Source: Deltaproteobacteria bacterium (lineage in GTDB: Bacteria; Myxococcota_A; Polyangia; GCA-2747355). Taken from it: a stretch of 64,000 bases of DNA. The stretch is taken from assembly GCA_020633415.1 (NCBI GenBank), contig JACKDQ010000012.1, positions 1-64,000 of the forward strand, read 5' to 3'. Below the pieces are notes generated by a model. The model made no database searches. It was given only the letters and a program-made list of their open reading frames with translations, and was not told the origin of the DNA. Both the position numbers and the translations under genes were made by a program. Of the stretch, positions 41,996 to 51,141 are shown piece after piece. Position 1 is the first letter of the stretch. Each line of letters opens with the position of its first letter.

Positions 41996-42950
41996 AAGAC
42001 ACCCCGCAGAAGCCGTTGGTGGTCTGTGCGCTGACCGCTTCCACTTTGATTTCTTTGCGCTCGTAGCTCTGCAAGGCTGCGTTGTAGGTCACACGCCCCT
42101 CGAAGGGCAAGGGCGTTGGGTAGGCAAACTCTCGATAATATTCGGTATTGACCTCGCAGCGCACACCGAGGCGCGCCGAGGGGATCACCATACCGAACAT
42201 CACCCGGCCGGCGAAGGAGCCGAAAAACGCCGGGCGATGGGCACTATCGGCAAAATTGCCAAGGCGCGCATCGATGTAGCGCCACTCGACGAGATTCAAG
42301 CCCAGCTCACCGGAAAAGTAACCGCGCACCCGCTTACCCCAAACCAGCGAACCGCCCAAGCGCTGGCCGAAATAGGCCGAGCGCAACTTGAGCTGATAGA
42401 TGTTGGGCGCGCCGAGATCGATCGGCGCGAGGGTCTTCGGATCGGAGCCGAGCGCTGGAATGTCTTTGGCCCCAGAAACCTCGCCGAGCGGGATGTCGCC
42501 GGCGACGTCGGCGATATCGATGTCGAGCCAGAAGAAACCGAGCGTCGGATAGAAAAACCAGCCTGAGCCCGTCGGTGGCCGGAAAAAGCGCACCTTGAAG
42601 CCGCGCGAGGTCGCTTGGCCCGAGGCGATGGTAAACGCTGTCCCGCCGGCATCGATCGCTTGCGACGAAACCTTGGCTTGACCGGAAAAGCCGCCGATCT
42701 CCAGCCCCGACAGTCCCGCCAAATAACGCAGCCAAAGTGGCGCCGATCGCTTCGCCGACACGGCGCCGACAGGGGGCGGCGACGCTTGCCGTTCGATCAG
42801 CGGCGCTTCTGCGGGCTGCTGCTGGTCATGCTCCGGCTGGTCTCGTTCGCCCTGATCGGCCGGCGGCGGCCAGCGCGAGGCCTGTAGCGGTTGGGCGATC
42901 GCTGATCCGACGCACAAGAGCAGCGAAATCGACAATGCTCGCCAAACCAT
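41985..42950 (-). CDS. Putative outer-membrane beta-barrel protein
   Basis: A protein of 321 residues with signal peptide MVWRALSISLLLCVGSAIAQ, a Pro/Gln-rich disordered stretch, and then alternating strands with aromatic girdles (KVRFFRPPTGSGWFFYPTLG, QLKLRSAYFGQRLGGSLVWG, VEWRYIDARLG), ending in FVY, a usual barrel end. The downstream small lipoprotein overlaps by 11 nt. Its role could be porin-like or structural. Confidence 0.65.
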   Translation of the reverse strand: MVWRALSISLLLCVGSAIAQPLQASRWPPPADQGERDQPEHDQQQPAEAPLIERQASPPPVGAVSAKRSAPLWLRYLAGLSGLEIGGFSGQAKVSSQAIDAGGTAFTIASGQATSRGFKVRFFRPPTGSGWFFYPTLGFFWLDIDIADVAGDIPLGEVSGAKDIPALGSDPKTLAPIDLGAPNIYQLKLRSAYFGQRLGGSLVWGKRVRGYFSGELGLNLVEWRYIDARLGNFADSAHRPAFFGSFAGRVMFGMVIPSARLGVRCEVNTEYYREFAYPTPLPFEGRVTYNAALQSYERKEIKVEAVSAQTTNGFCGVSFVY

Positions 42951-43072
42951 CGCTGGAATTTACGAAAACCTTGTCGCTTTGGGCCACAAAGCGACCGTGA
43001 TCCATCCACAAATGCACTAAGCACTTTAAACCGAAGCGCTTTTCGTAGAAGCACTGCTGCACAATCTGCGCG

Positions 43073-43774
43073 CTAGAGCGCCCCTGAAGCGCTGAGCTCA
43101 TCGAACAGCGCGTCGAGGTCGGTGATCCGCAGGGTTCGCCGGTCGACCTCGAGGACGCCGTCGCGGACGAGTTGCGTCAAGGCGCGCGCGACGCTTTCCG
43201 GTCGTGCGGCGATGCTGGCAGCGAGATCCCGGCGACAGATCGGCAGCTTAACGACCAAGGTGCCATCATCATCGACGCAGCCGTACTCGTGACGCAGCGA
43301 AAGGATTAGCGCCGCTAGTCGACAGCGTACCGCGCGCTGAGAGACGACACGGGCATCTTCCGCTGAGCGGAGATCTGACGCGACCCGACGCAAGAAGGCG
43401 AGCGCGAGCGCAGGCTGGCTGTTGATCAGCGCATCGACCGCCGGTTGCTCGACGAAGCAAACCTGACAGGGCGTGGCAGCCTCAGCGCTGGAACTATGAG
43501 ATTCACGCGCAAAAAACGAACGATAGCCGAGGGTGTGGCCGGCATGGCGAATACTGAGCACCAGGGCATCGCCGCACACGGGACGACGGCGCAAGATCAC
43601 CGTTCCTGAGGCGACACAATGAATGCCGCAACAAGGGTCGCCCTGAGCGAAGATCGTTTGCCCTTGATCGAAGGCCTGGCAAAGGGCGGAACGTTGCAGC
43701 AGTGCCCGCCCGGCGGCGTCCAGCACCGACCATTCAGACCGCGGAAAGCCATCGCATTGCGCACAGGCGGTCAT
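43073..43774 (-). CDS. Crp/Fnr-family regulator with N-terminal CxxC
   Basis: A protein of 233 residues with a cyclic-nucleotide-binding-like domain (FDQGQTIFAQGDPCCGIHCV, LVLSIRHAGHTLGYRSFF) and a C-terminal winged helix (ICRRDLAASIAARPESVARAL). Cysteines at 4, 7, 32, 48, 49, 53, 67, 103 and 106 are many for a Crp protein. The CAQC near the N-terminus recalls the cluster ligands of FNR, so oxygen or NO sensing is possible but unproven. A perfect FNR-type palindrome lies 38 bp upstream of its start, between it and the divergent dehydrogenase gene. Confidence 0.8.
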   Translation of the reverse strand: MTACAQCDGFPRSEWSVLDAAGRALLQRSALCQAFDQGQTIFAQGDPCCGIHCVASGTVILRRRPVCGDALVLSIRHAGHTLGYRSFFARESHSSSAEAATPCQVCFVEQPAVDALINSQPALALAFLRRVASDLRSAEDARVVSQRAVRCRLAALILSLRHEYGCVDDDGTLVVKLPICRRDLAASIAARPESVARALTQLVRDGVLEVDRRTLRITDLDALFDELSASGAL

Positions 43775-43811
43775 TAGCAGCGAAAGACCTCTCGAGAGGG
43801 TGGCACCGCGC

Positions 43812-43825
43812 TTGATCTAGATCAA
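43812..43825. promoter_or_regulatory. Perfect FNR-type operator (TTGAT-N4-ATCAA)
   Basis: TTGATCTAGATCAA matches the FNR consensus exactly and lies within the 16-bp palindrome CTTGATCTAGATCAAG (43811-43826). It is 44 bp (centre) from the Crp/Fnr gene start and 93 bp from the dehydrogenase start. A possible -10 (TACTAT, 43858-43863) for the dehydrogenase would put the box centre near -51. It may serve one or both genes. Confidence 0.85.
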
Positions 43826-43911
43826 GTGCGGTGCGTCGACAGATTCACCGCTTGGGCTACTATTTGAGGGTAGCGTGAAAGCGTCTATCTGAGCGGCGAC
43901 ACGAGGCCAGC

Positions 43912-44973
43912 ATGTTCGTCATCGAGGCCTGGCAAATGGATCGCCACGGTGCGCCGTTGGTTCACCGCGATCTACCCCTGCCTGAGCTACGGCGCGGCGA
44001 GGCCTTGATCAGCGTTGCGGGCTGTGGGCTGAGTCACACCGATCTGGCGATGCTCGATGGCCAACTCAACCCCGTGTCCGAGCTGCCTTTAACACTCGGG
44101 CACGCCATCTCGGGCAGAGTCGTCCAGGCGCCGGGAAACGAGCAGCTGATCGGCAAGGACGTGATCGTCCCGGCCGTGCTGCCTTGTGGTCGCTGCGAAC
44201 TGTGCCGCTCGGGCCATGGCACGGCGTGTCGGCGACACCGCATGCACGGCCGACATCTGCCCGGCGGGTTCGCCAGCCATGTGGTCACTTCGGCCCGCTA
44301 TCTTTGTCCAGCCAACGTCACCGCCTCGGATCAGGAGCTATGGGAGTTGTCGGTCGTGGCCGAGGCGGTGGCGACACCTTACAGTGCGATGCGTCGAGCT
44401 GCCGTCGGCGAGGGCGATGTGGTGATCGTCGTCGGCGTCGGCGCCTTGGGTATCTATGGCGTGCAGATCGCTGGCGCGCTCGGCGCCCACGTGATCGCGA
44501 TCGATGTTGATCCGAAGCGGCTCGAGCGCCTGCGCCGCTATGGCGCTTACGCGTCGATCGATGCCCGTGGAAAGTCACCAGAGCAGATTCGCGAAGCGAT
44601 CCGCGCGCTGACGCGCACCTTGGGCTTGCCGGTGGACCGCTGGAAGGTCTTCGAAATGTCAGGAACGCGGGCCGGTCAGCAAACGGCCTACAAATTGCTC
44701 ACCCGTGGCGGCACGCTGTTCGTCGTCGGTTATTCGCTGCAGACCAGCGATCTTCCGCTGGGTCAGCTGATCGCCTTGGATGCTACGCTGTATGGGAATC
44801 GCGGTTGTCATCCCGATTATTATCCGGAAGCGCTCGAGCTGGTACTAACCGGCTACGTGCAACTCAAGCCGTTCATCGAAGGCTACGCACTCAACGAGAT
44901 CAACGCGGTGGTCGAAAAGGCTCGCGCACATCAGCTCAAGCGCTGCGCGATTCTTGTTCCTACGCCCGCCTAG
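43912..44973 (+). CDS. Medium-chain Zn-type dehydrogenase, 6-hydroxycyclohex-1-ene-carbonyl-CoA dehydrogenase-like
   Basis: An MDR dehydrogenase of 353 residues. The structural zinc ligands are present (PCGRCELCRSGHGTAC), as is the Rossmann motif (VVGVGALGIYGVQIAGALGA). The later part, WKVFEMSGTRAGQQTAYKLL and GNRGCHPDYYPEALELVL, recalls Had, the NAD-dependent dehydrogenase of anaerobic benzoyl-CoA breakdown. The catalytic zinc site looks altered: SHTDL where Cys-His-Thr-Asp is usual, and LGHAISG where LGHEISG is usual. No other benzoate genes are near. The substrate is therefore uncertain. The upstream FNR box suggests oxygen-dependent control. Confidence 0.75.
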   Translation: MFVIEAWQMDRHGAPLVHRDLPLPELRRGEALISVAGCGLSHTDLAMLDGQLNPVSELPLTLGHAISGRVVQAPGNEQLIGKDVIVPAVLPCGRCELCRSGHGTACRRHRMHGRHLPGGFASHVVTSARYLCPANVTASDQELWELSVVAEAVATPYSAMRRAAVGEGDVVIVVGVGALGIYGVQIAGALGAHVIAIDVDPKRLERLRRYGAYASIDARGKSPEQIREAIRALTRTLGLPVDRWKVFEMSGTRAGQQTAYKLLTRGGTLFVVGYSLQTSDLPLGQLIALDATLYGNRGCHPDYYPEALELVLTGYVQLKPFIEGYALNEINAVVEKARAHQLKRCAILVPTPA

Positions 44974-45022
44974 CTGATGCCGGTGCGCTGAGATGGTGTC
45001 GCACGTCCTACCGGGAGGACGC

Positions 45023-46597
45023 CTAGGGCGTGGTTTGCGCCGGCGGTGCGCAGCTCTCGGGCGCGTTGGCGCAACGCAGCAGCGCGCGCACACGCTGGCG
45101 ATCGAGCAGCGGATTGGTCAGCGACGATACGCCCGCGCCAAGCTCACGGACCACCCAAGCGAAATCGGGGTGGTCGTGCTTGCTGCCGTAAGGGACCGTC
45201 GATAGCGGGTGAGAGATCCACTCGCCGCCGACGATCTGATCGTTGCCATCGAGCTCGAGAATGTAGGCCATCAAACGTTGGCGCCGATAGTACGCCGTTC
45301 GCACGTCGGCCGAGAGCCGCATGTGCTCGAGGTTCAGCTCATCGGAAACATACTCGAAACTACCCAACACTTTGATCAAACGCTTGGCCTTACGATTAAA
45401 CTTGTAGCGCTTGCCGTGCTTTTTGCCGATCAACCGCAACGCTGTCGTTTGGTCAACCGCTTCGGCTTCGTCGATCCGGTAGCCGATCACCGGGTGACTC
45501 CAAACCTCGCGCTCGGCATCGATATCGATGGCAAACGGCATCGTTTTGCGCGGCTCGCCGACACCGATACCGATCAAGCCCTGGAGCATGATGTGAAATG
45601 CGCCGGGGTTCATGTCGCGACAGGCTGCCTCGCGAATGCGACCATAGCGGTTGTCCTTGGGGTCGGCGGTGTTGCAGCGCTCACCGACGCGTGAGACCTG
45701 CGCACTGTTATAAAGCTCGGTCATCAGCGCCTCAATATCAGCGCGGCGAAAATGCACACACCCGGCTTGGTTAGGGTCTGGACACTCGCGCAGCGCGCCC
45801 GTTTCGTCGAGGCGAACGGTGATCGCCCGCGTGGGAAAGCCCAGCGGTTCGCCGGTCGCGTAGGCCGCCCAGCCATAGCAGTGACCGAACCAACGCTCGG
45901 CGCTTTGACCACGGTAGATTCCATGGTCGCCGAGTTCCCAGGCGGTGGTCGGACCGATCGCCGTGACCAGCGGGCGTTTAATGCCCCGACCGGTCGGCCA
46001 GCCCGTCGGCCCACGTCGCCCCCACTCGGCGAGTGGCCAGGTCTGGCAAAAGATCGTCTCGCCGGCGACGGCCCGGGCGATCGCGTCGCGACGGATGGCG
46101 ATCGTCTTGCCATCGCTACCGATCATCCGGCCATCGCAATAGGCCAACACGTCACGATCTTCGGCGTAGGACAGCTGGTCGTAGCGCTCGGTCGCTGACC
46201 AATCGGCTTCGTGTCCGCGCCAGTCGGTCAACGCGCTGAGCGAACTCCAGCTCGTGAGGTCGCCTTCATCGAGATCGGCGGGCAACGCGCTCCAACGAAA
46301 GGCGATGCCGTTGGCCTGCATCGGCCACCACGAGGAAGCGAACCCGCGCGCGGGGTTCACCTGGGCGGCGCGCAGATCACTGCGAAAGGTGCGGTGGCTG
46401 GGCGCGAGCAGGTCCGGGTGGATCATGCCCAGGGCCCGGCTGACCCCGTCGTCGAAAGCCTCGGTTTTCCCGGCGAGATCGCCATCTGCCGACTCGCTGA
46501 GGTCTGGCGTACAACCGATGCTCAGCATGGCGACAGTGGCCAGCGCAGCTAGCCTCTGAGCGTACAAGTGTTTGATTTTGCGTAGGGTTGGAATCAT
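45023..46597 (-). CDS. Transglutaminase-elicitor-like lipoprotein
   Basis: From ATG 46597 the protein has 524 residues and a lipoprotein signal (LAALATVAMLSIGC). The segment WFGHCYGWAAYATGEP near residue 240 fits the catalytic Cys region of transglutaminase-fold proteins, and MNPGAFHIML, EVWSHPVIGY and HPDFAWV follow in the order I associate with the transglutaminase elicitor family (GP42-like). If active it would crosslink or deamidate Gln side chains outside the cell. It lies 74 nt after the upstream VWA lipoprotein gene on the same strand and may share its operon. The assignment is motif-based. Confidence 0.6.
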   Translation of the reverse strand: MIPTLRKIKHLYAQRLAALATVAMLSIGCTPDLSESADGDLAGKTEAFDDGVSRALGMIHPDLLAPSHRTFRSDLRAAQVNPARGFASSWWPMQANGIAFRWSALPADLDEGDLTSWSSLSALTDWRGHEADWSATERYDQLSYAEDRDVLAYCDGRMIGSDGKTIAIRRDAIARAVAGETIFCQTWPLAEWGRRGPTGWPTGRGIKRPLVTAIGPTTAWELGDHGIYRGQSAERWFGHCYGWAAYATGEPLGFPTRAITVRLDETGALRECPDPNQAGCVHFRRADIEALMTELYNSAQVSRVGERCNTADPKDNRYGRIREAACRDMNPGAFHIMLQGLIGIGVGEPRKTMPFAIDIDAEREVWSHPVIGYRIDEAEAVDQTTALRLIGKKHGKRYKFNRKAKRLIKVLGSFEYVSDELNLEHMRLSADVRTAYYRRQRLMAYILELDGNDQIVGGEWISHPLSTVPYGSKHDHPDFAWVVRELGAGVSSLTNPLLDRQRVRALLRCANAPESCAPPAQTTP

Positions 46598-46671
46598 CAC
46601 CTGCTGGTGATGCAGGTTCCGTTCCTAGGCGCAGCCCAGCGCGTCACAGCGGCGCTGACCACGATGAACGA

Positions 46672-48288
46672 TCAATCGCCGGCGGTTTCGCTGGCCGAAC
46701 AGCTGCCGTAGCGCTGGGAGAGTTCCGCGCTTTGCCAATCGAGTTGTTTGACCGCGCGACAGCGCAGGGTGGCCACCGCACCGGCGGGCGCGGTCTGCTT
46801 AGGTCGCCGCAAGACATCGAGTCCGTAGGGCGTGGCGCCATCTTGGGCCGAGCAAACCGTCGCCGGACGACGCATGATCCGCCAGCAAGGACAGTCGGCA
46901 CCCTCACACGTCGCGTCTGCACCGGCGCTCCACAACGCCTCGGCACACTTCGGCAAGACTTGGCTGACCTCGCCGCTGCGCTCGGACCGCTTTTCGCTGA
47001 CGACGCAGTCGGATTGTTGCAGACAACCCTGATCGCAGGCCGCATCGCCAAAGCGATCTCCGCTGGCGCAAGCGACACCTCCGGCGGTGGTCAGCACGGG
47101 TCGCTCGAGGCATTGTCCGCCGATCTTGACGCGAATTCGCCGCCCCAACGCGTCGAGCGCGCTGGTCAGGTCACCGTCGCAGATCGAGGTCTGCTGGCCA
47201 TTGTCGCCAAACGCCTCGACGACCGCGCTCAACCGTGGTGCCGGATCGGCCTCACCAAAGCTCGGCGAGTGACAACTCGGCGCGATCTCGGCGACGGCCT
47301 GACCAACCTTGGAGTCGAAGGTTTGGCCGATGATAATCGGCACTGACGGTCCGCTAATGCTGGCGATCAGCACGCGCCCTTTGGGTCGAAGGTCCTGAAA
47401 GAAGCGGATGTAGTCGTCGACGTTGTGAAGCAGCGACGCTTGATCGCGTCGCACGCTGCACTGCCGGCGTTGGCCGGGCGTCTGCCAGTTGTTGTCTTCG
47501 CAGGTCACCGCTTGGGGAAAGCAGCGGAAGTTGGTCAGCGGTCCGATCGCCGTGTTACGTGCGTCGAAGAGTTGCGGTGAGCGCGCCGAGCAGTCGTCTT
47601 CGTCGGTGATAAAGACGATCGCCAGCAGCGCATCGGGCCGCAAGAAATCGCCGTTGATCTCAGGCGAAAGCGCCCGCCTTGCCGCCTCGAGGGGTTGTTC
47701 GAAACCACAGCCTTCGGTGCCAACGGCGGCGATGCAGGAGAACGCTTGCTTGACCGCTTCGATCGCAGCCTCGCCACTGCCGGCACCGGCAACATTGCTG
47801 CGTCCGTCAGAAAACGAAATGAACCGGTCGCTGCTCGGCAAAGCGCAGCCGGGGATGCGCGGCTTGATCAGCAGGCGGCCGCCATCACCGGGACCGAGAC
47901 AGGTTTGATCGACGTCCTTGCCCAAGCTGCCGAGGTCGGTGCTGGTCACGCCCAGACGCAGGTCGGGAATCGCACAACCCGATGCATCGTGGTCGGTGCA
48001 AGGTCGATCATCGTTGGGGTCGGCATCGCCAAAGGCAGGACTGCGCAACGCTTCGATCAAGCGCGGGAAGTTTTTGCGCAGATTGGCCTGCTCCTCGAGC
48101 ATCGACCCCGAATTGTCGACAACAAACAGGATGTCGACCTTCCGCTCGCGTGAGAGCGGCGCGACCAATTGATACTGAAAAATCTCCGCCGATTCTTCGG
48201 CGACGGGACGCTGAATGCATCCCGCAAAAATGATCGCAGAAGCGACCGCACTGACAACGAGCGAACGCGCACCAGTCCATCGAAACAT
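46672..48288 (-). CDS. von Willebrand A-domain lipoprotein (paralog 1)
   Basis: The 538-residue protein has a lipoprotein signal (SAIIFAGC) and, near residues 50-70, the MIDAS start VDILFVVDNSGSM (DxSxS), followed by FITDEDDCSARS in the expected fourth strand. GCGFEQPLEAARRALSP and the ITDEDDCSA segment recur in the next gene, so the two are paralogs. A Cys-rich C-terminal 170 residues are specific to this copy. GGGAG precedes the ATG. VWA domains bind protein partners through a metal ion; this one probably acts at the cell surface. Confidence 0.85.
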   Translation of the reverse strand: MFRWTGARSLVVSAVASAIIFAGCIQRPVAEESAEIFQYQLVAPLSRERKVDILFVVDNSGSMLEEQANLRKNFPRLIEALRSPAFGDADPNDDRPCTDHDASGCAIPDLRLGVTSTDLGSLGKDVDQTCLGPGDGGRLLIKPRIPGCALPSSDRFISFSDGRSNVAGAGSGEAAIEAVKQAFSCIAAVGTEGCGFEQPLEAARRALSPEINGDFLRPDALLAIVFITDEDDCSARSPQLFDARNTAIGPLTNFRCFPQAVTCEDNNWQTPGQRRQCSVRRDQASLLHNVDDYIRFFQDLRPKGRVLIASISGPSVPIIIGQTFDSKVGQAVAEIAPSCHSPSFGEADPAPRLSAVVEAFGDNGQQTSICDGDLTSALDALGRRIRVKIGGQCLERPVLTTAGGVACASGDRFGDAACDQGCLQQSDCVVSEKRSERSGEVSQVLPKCAEALWSAGADATCEGADCPCWRIMRRPATVCSAQDGATPYGLDVLRRPKQTAPAGAVATLRCRAVKQLDWQSAELSQRYGSCSASETAGD

Positions 48289-48397
48289 CGCCTACTCCCA
48301 CCAGCTAACCGTTCAACACCGTTGGGCGGACAACTGGGAACCAGCAATCGCCGGCCGGTTGTCGACCTACCTAGGCGTTGTTCAGCGCTGGCCGGGG

Positions 48398-49570
48398 CTA
48401 GAGCAGACCGAGAACGTCGCGAATACGATGGGCGATCAAGCCCATCGCTGGGCCAAAATCGTCGGTGCAGATCGTCGAAAAGACTGCGTTGGGCGCGAAC
48501 GCATCGGTAAAGACTTTGAGGCGAATCGCCGGTCTGGCATCGGTCTGCCTGGTGCTACAAGCGGGGGCTAAGCTTGCCATCCCGTCATCGGGCACAACAT
48601 TGACCGGCTCACTCGGTCCGGCGATCGTGCCGATCACGATGTGCTGCTGCGGCTTGAGGGTGCGGAGAAAATCGACAAACTCTTGCACGCCGTAAAGCGG
48701 CGTGGTGTTGGGCGCCACCGATCTACAATTGTAGCGTTGGCCAAAGGTGTCGCGCCCGGTGGTATTGCAGCGCACACCGTACTCGAAACAGCGAAACGAC
48801 GTCACCGGCCCGAGCGCGTTGAATAATGCCTGATCGGGATCGAAGATCGCGGTGTCCTTGGCCGAGCAGTCGTCCTCGTCGGTGATGAAGATGATCGCCA
48901 GCGCTGCGCCGTCGCGAACAAAGCCTGGGTTGTTGAGCGGACTGAGCGCCATCTTCATCGCGGCAAGCGGCTGTTCAAACCCGCAGCCCGCGGTCCCCAG
49001 CGTCGCGACACAGGCGAAGGCATCCTTGACCGCGTCGATCGCGTTGCTGTGTGCGGCGATCGGCAGATTGGGCACGCCGCCTTTGATGGCGATGAAACCG
49101 CTGTCGAGCAGCAGGCCAGCGCAAGACGTGCCACGCTGTAGCTTGCCCTGATCGCCGCCGACGCGATAGCAGCCTTCGACGTTGGTGTAGCGGCCAGCAC
49201 CAATGTCGGTGCTGATCACGCCGATCTGGATGTCGGGCAAACTGCAGCCACGGTTGTCGTAGGGATCGCAGGGCATACCGCTTCCGTCGACGGTCGAACC
49301 ATAGGCACTGTGACGGAGCGCGTCGATCAGCCGACCAAAGTTGCGGCGCAGGTTGATTTGCTCTTGGGCCATCGACCACGAGTTGTCGATCACGAACAGC
49401 ACATCGAGCGCACGCGGCGTCTCGACGACGCCGAAATCGGGCGGCACGAAGGCATCGATCGCCCCGCCGTCCAGCGTTGTGGAGATCTGTCCGGAGGGGA
49501 AAGCGCGAATCCCCTCACCACAGCTGGCGAGCGCCAAGAGCAGCGTGATGCAGCGTAGGCGAGCGGTCAC
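48398..49570 (-). CDS. von Willebrand A-domain lipoprotein (paralog 2)
   Basis: A GTG-initiated protein of 390 residues whose start overlaps the caspase gene's TGA (GTGA at 49570-49567). The signal ITLLLALASC is of lipoprotein type. The MIDAS motif is VLFVIDNSWSMAQEQ, and LAIIFITDEDDCSAKD and GCGFEQPLAAMKMALSP match the neighbouring paralog. It lacks that paralog's Cys-rich C-terminal extension. Translational coupling to a caspase-like protein ties the two functionally. The partner is unknown. Confidence 0.85.
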   Translation of the reverse strand: MTARLRCITLLLALASCGEGIRAFPSGQISTTLDGGAIDAFVPPDFGVVETPRALDVLFVIDNSWSMAQEQINLRRNFGRLIDALRHSAYGSTVDGSGMPCDPYDNRGCSLPDIQIGVISTDIGAGRYTNVEGCYRVGGDQGKLQRGTSCAGLLLDSGFIAIKGGVPNLPIAAHSNAIDAVKDAFACVATLGTAGCGFEQPLAAMKMALSPLNNPGFVRDGAALAIIFITDEDDCSAKDTAIFDPDQALFNALGPVTSFRCFEYGVRCNTTGRDTFGQRYNCRSVAPNTTPLYGVQEFVDFLRTLKPQQHIVIGTIAGPSEPVNVVPDDGMASLAPACSTRQTDARPAIRLKVFTDAFAPNAVFSTICTDDFGPAMGLIAHRIRDVLGLL

Positions 49571-51141
49571 CGACGCCTCTCCGCGCTTGCTTTTGCGCCC
49601 AGGGGAAAGCCGACGCCGAGCATGCCGCGCAGGTCGACCCGCGTTGTCAGTCCGCGATCGCCATCGCGAAAGGTCCGCCCGCCGGCGAGCAACCCGAGCT
49701 TGAGCACGGCGCCGATCGCTGTGGCCACAGCGAAACTCAACTGACCGTGGTAGGCGACGCCGGAGGTGTGTTGTGTCGTGGTCTGAAAGAGGTGCTCGTA
49801 GCCGAGACGCAGATCGAGATCGGTGCTGATCGCGCGGGTAAGAGCGAGGCGATAGCCCACCCCGAGGAAGGCACCGAGTTCGTTCAGGCCGTCGCTCTGT
49901 CTATCGAGCGAATGACCGTAGGCGAGTTCGCTGCCGACGGTTATCCCTGAACGCCAAATCAGGCGATAGTCGAGCTGCGCACCGATCAGCGCACCGTGCG
50001 CGTTGAGTGGCGAACGACGCAGCGTGGCACCGGTGCTCAACTCATGGATCGGCCGGCGTGAGACTGCAGAAAACAGCCCGCCTTTGGCCACCGCCAAACG
50101 CGGGCGATGAGGCACGAGCGATCGCGCCTCGACGGTCGTCAGCTTACCGCGCGTTAGCTGCACCTGACCGCGCCAGACGCGCTCATCGTCACCGACAACG
50201 TACAGCGCGTATCGATCGGGCGCCAGAGCGAGCTCGGCGCGCTGCCCGTCGACGATCTGGCGCTCGGCAACCACCGTTTCGCGCTGCTGGTCGAGCACAA
50301 CCAAGCGACCGGAGCGAGCTTCGACAAGGCGCAAGGCGGCGAGCGCGCGCTGTGGCCGACTCAAGACGATCTCGCCGCGGCCAACCAAGCGGTAGCTGTA
50401 CATCGGATGCTGCGGTCCGCCAACCGAGGCGCTGGTCCGCGCAACGGTGCGCGCATAGGCGTAGCGATAGAGTTCGCTCAGCGTAACCGTTCCATCGCCC
50501 GAAGCGTCAGCGCCACCGCGCAAGCCAGAGACGACGTAATGGGAGAAATACGACCCACGGATCTCGGTGGCCTCTTGGCTCAGCTCGTCGTGGGCACTCG
50601 ACGTCACGATCGCATAACCCGAAGCGGCGATCTCATCGTCGAGGCGAAGCTGGAAGGCCGGGCCGCGGCGGCCGCCCTTGTAGTGGATCAAACTGCCACT
50701 TTTGCAGGAGTCGATAAAGGCCAGACGCACGGTGGCGCGGGAACCTTTCATGAACTCAGCCAAACGCTTGAGGCTGAGCGATGTATCGGCAAGCTCGAGC
50801 ACATCACCGTCGGCGTGACCTGAGTAGTAAAACAGCAAGACCGCGCGATCACCGCGCGCGATCGCGCGACGCGCACGTTCGGCCAAGACCTGCAGCTTCG
50901 ACCAAACCTGCTCGGCGCGTGCAGCGATCAGCAGCTCGACGTTGCCAGCGGTGAATCCGCCGAGCTCACGCAGGACTGTGGCAACTTTGTTGGCGTCCGC
51001 TTCGGCGAACTGAAGGCGGCGCGCTGAGTCGCTGCCGAGATTGTTTCCCAAAACCAGCGCGAAGCGCTGCGTCGCGGCGTGTGCCGCGGAAAAGCCAAGC
51101 GAGAATAAGAGAAGAAAGCCTATACGGATCAGGGGCTTCAC
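49567..51141 (-). CDS. Caspase-like (C14) exported protein with C-terminal beta domain
   Basis: The start is GTG 51141, inside the GTGA overlap with the anti-sigma stop; the longer frame to 51183 runs into that gene. It has 524 residues: signal peptide (IGFLLLFSLGFSAAHA), then a caspase fold with catalytic His in FYYSGHADGD (about 109) and Cys in FIDSCKSGS (about 146). An EF-hand-like loop DASGDGTVTLSEL lies near 212. The C-terminal 190 residues are beta-rich and may form a barrel. It should be a cysteine protease outside the cytoplasm. Its stop overlaps the next VWA gene by 4 nt. Confidence 0.85.
   Translation of the reverse strand: MKPLIRIGFLLLFSLGFSAAHAATQRFALVLGNNLGSDSARRLQFAEADANKVATVLRELGGFTAGNVELLIAARAEQVWSKLQVLAERARRAIARGDRAVLLFYYSGHADGDVLELADTSLSLKRLAEFMKGSRATVRLAFIDSCKSGSLIHYKGGRRGPAFQLRLDDEIAASGYAIVTSSAHDELSQEATEIRGSYFSHYVVSGLRGGADASGDGTVTLSELYRYAYARTVARTSASVGGPQHPMYSYRLVGRGEIVLSRPQRALAALRLVEARSGRLVVLDQQRETVVAERQIVDGQRAELALAPDRYALYVVGDDERVWRGQVQLTRGKLTTVEARSLVPHRPRLAVAKGGLFSAVSRRPIHELSTGATLRRSPLNAHGALIGAQLDYRLIWRSGITVGSELAYGHSLDRQSDGLNELGAFLGVGYRLALTRAISTDLDLRLGYEHLFQTTTQHTSGVAYHGQLSFAVATAIGAVLKLGLLAGGRTFRDGDRGLTTRVDLRGMLGVGFPLGAKASAERRR

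Noticed and set aside
45004..45021. Hairpin after the dehydrogenase as a terminator
   Set aside because: The stem (CGTCCT/AGGACG) is only 6 bp and is not followed by a T tract.
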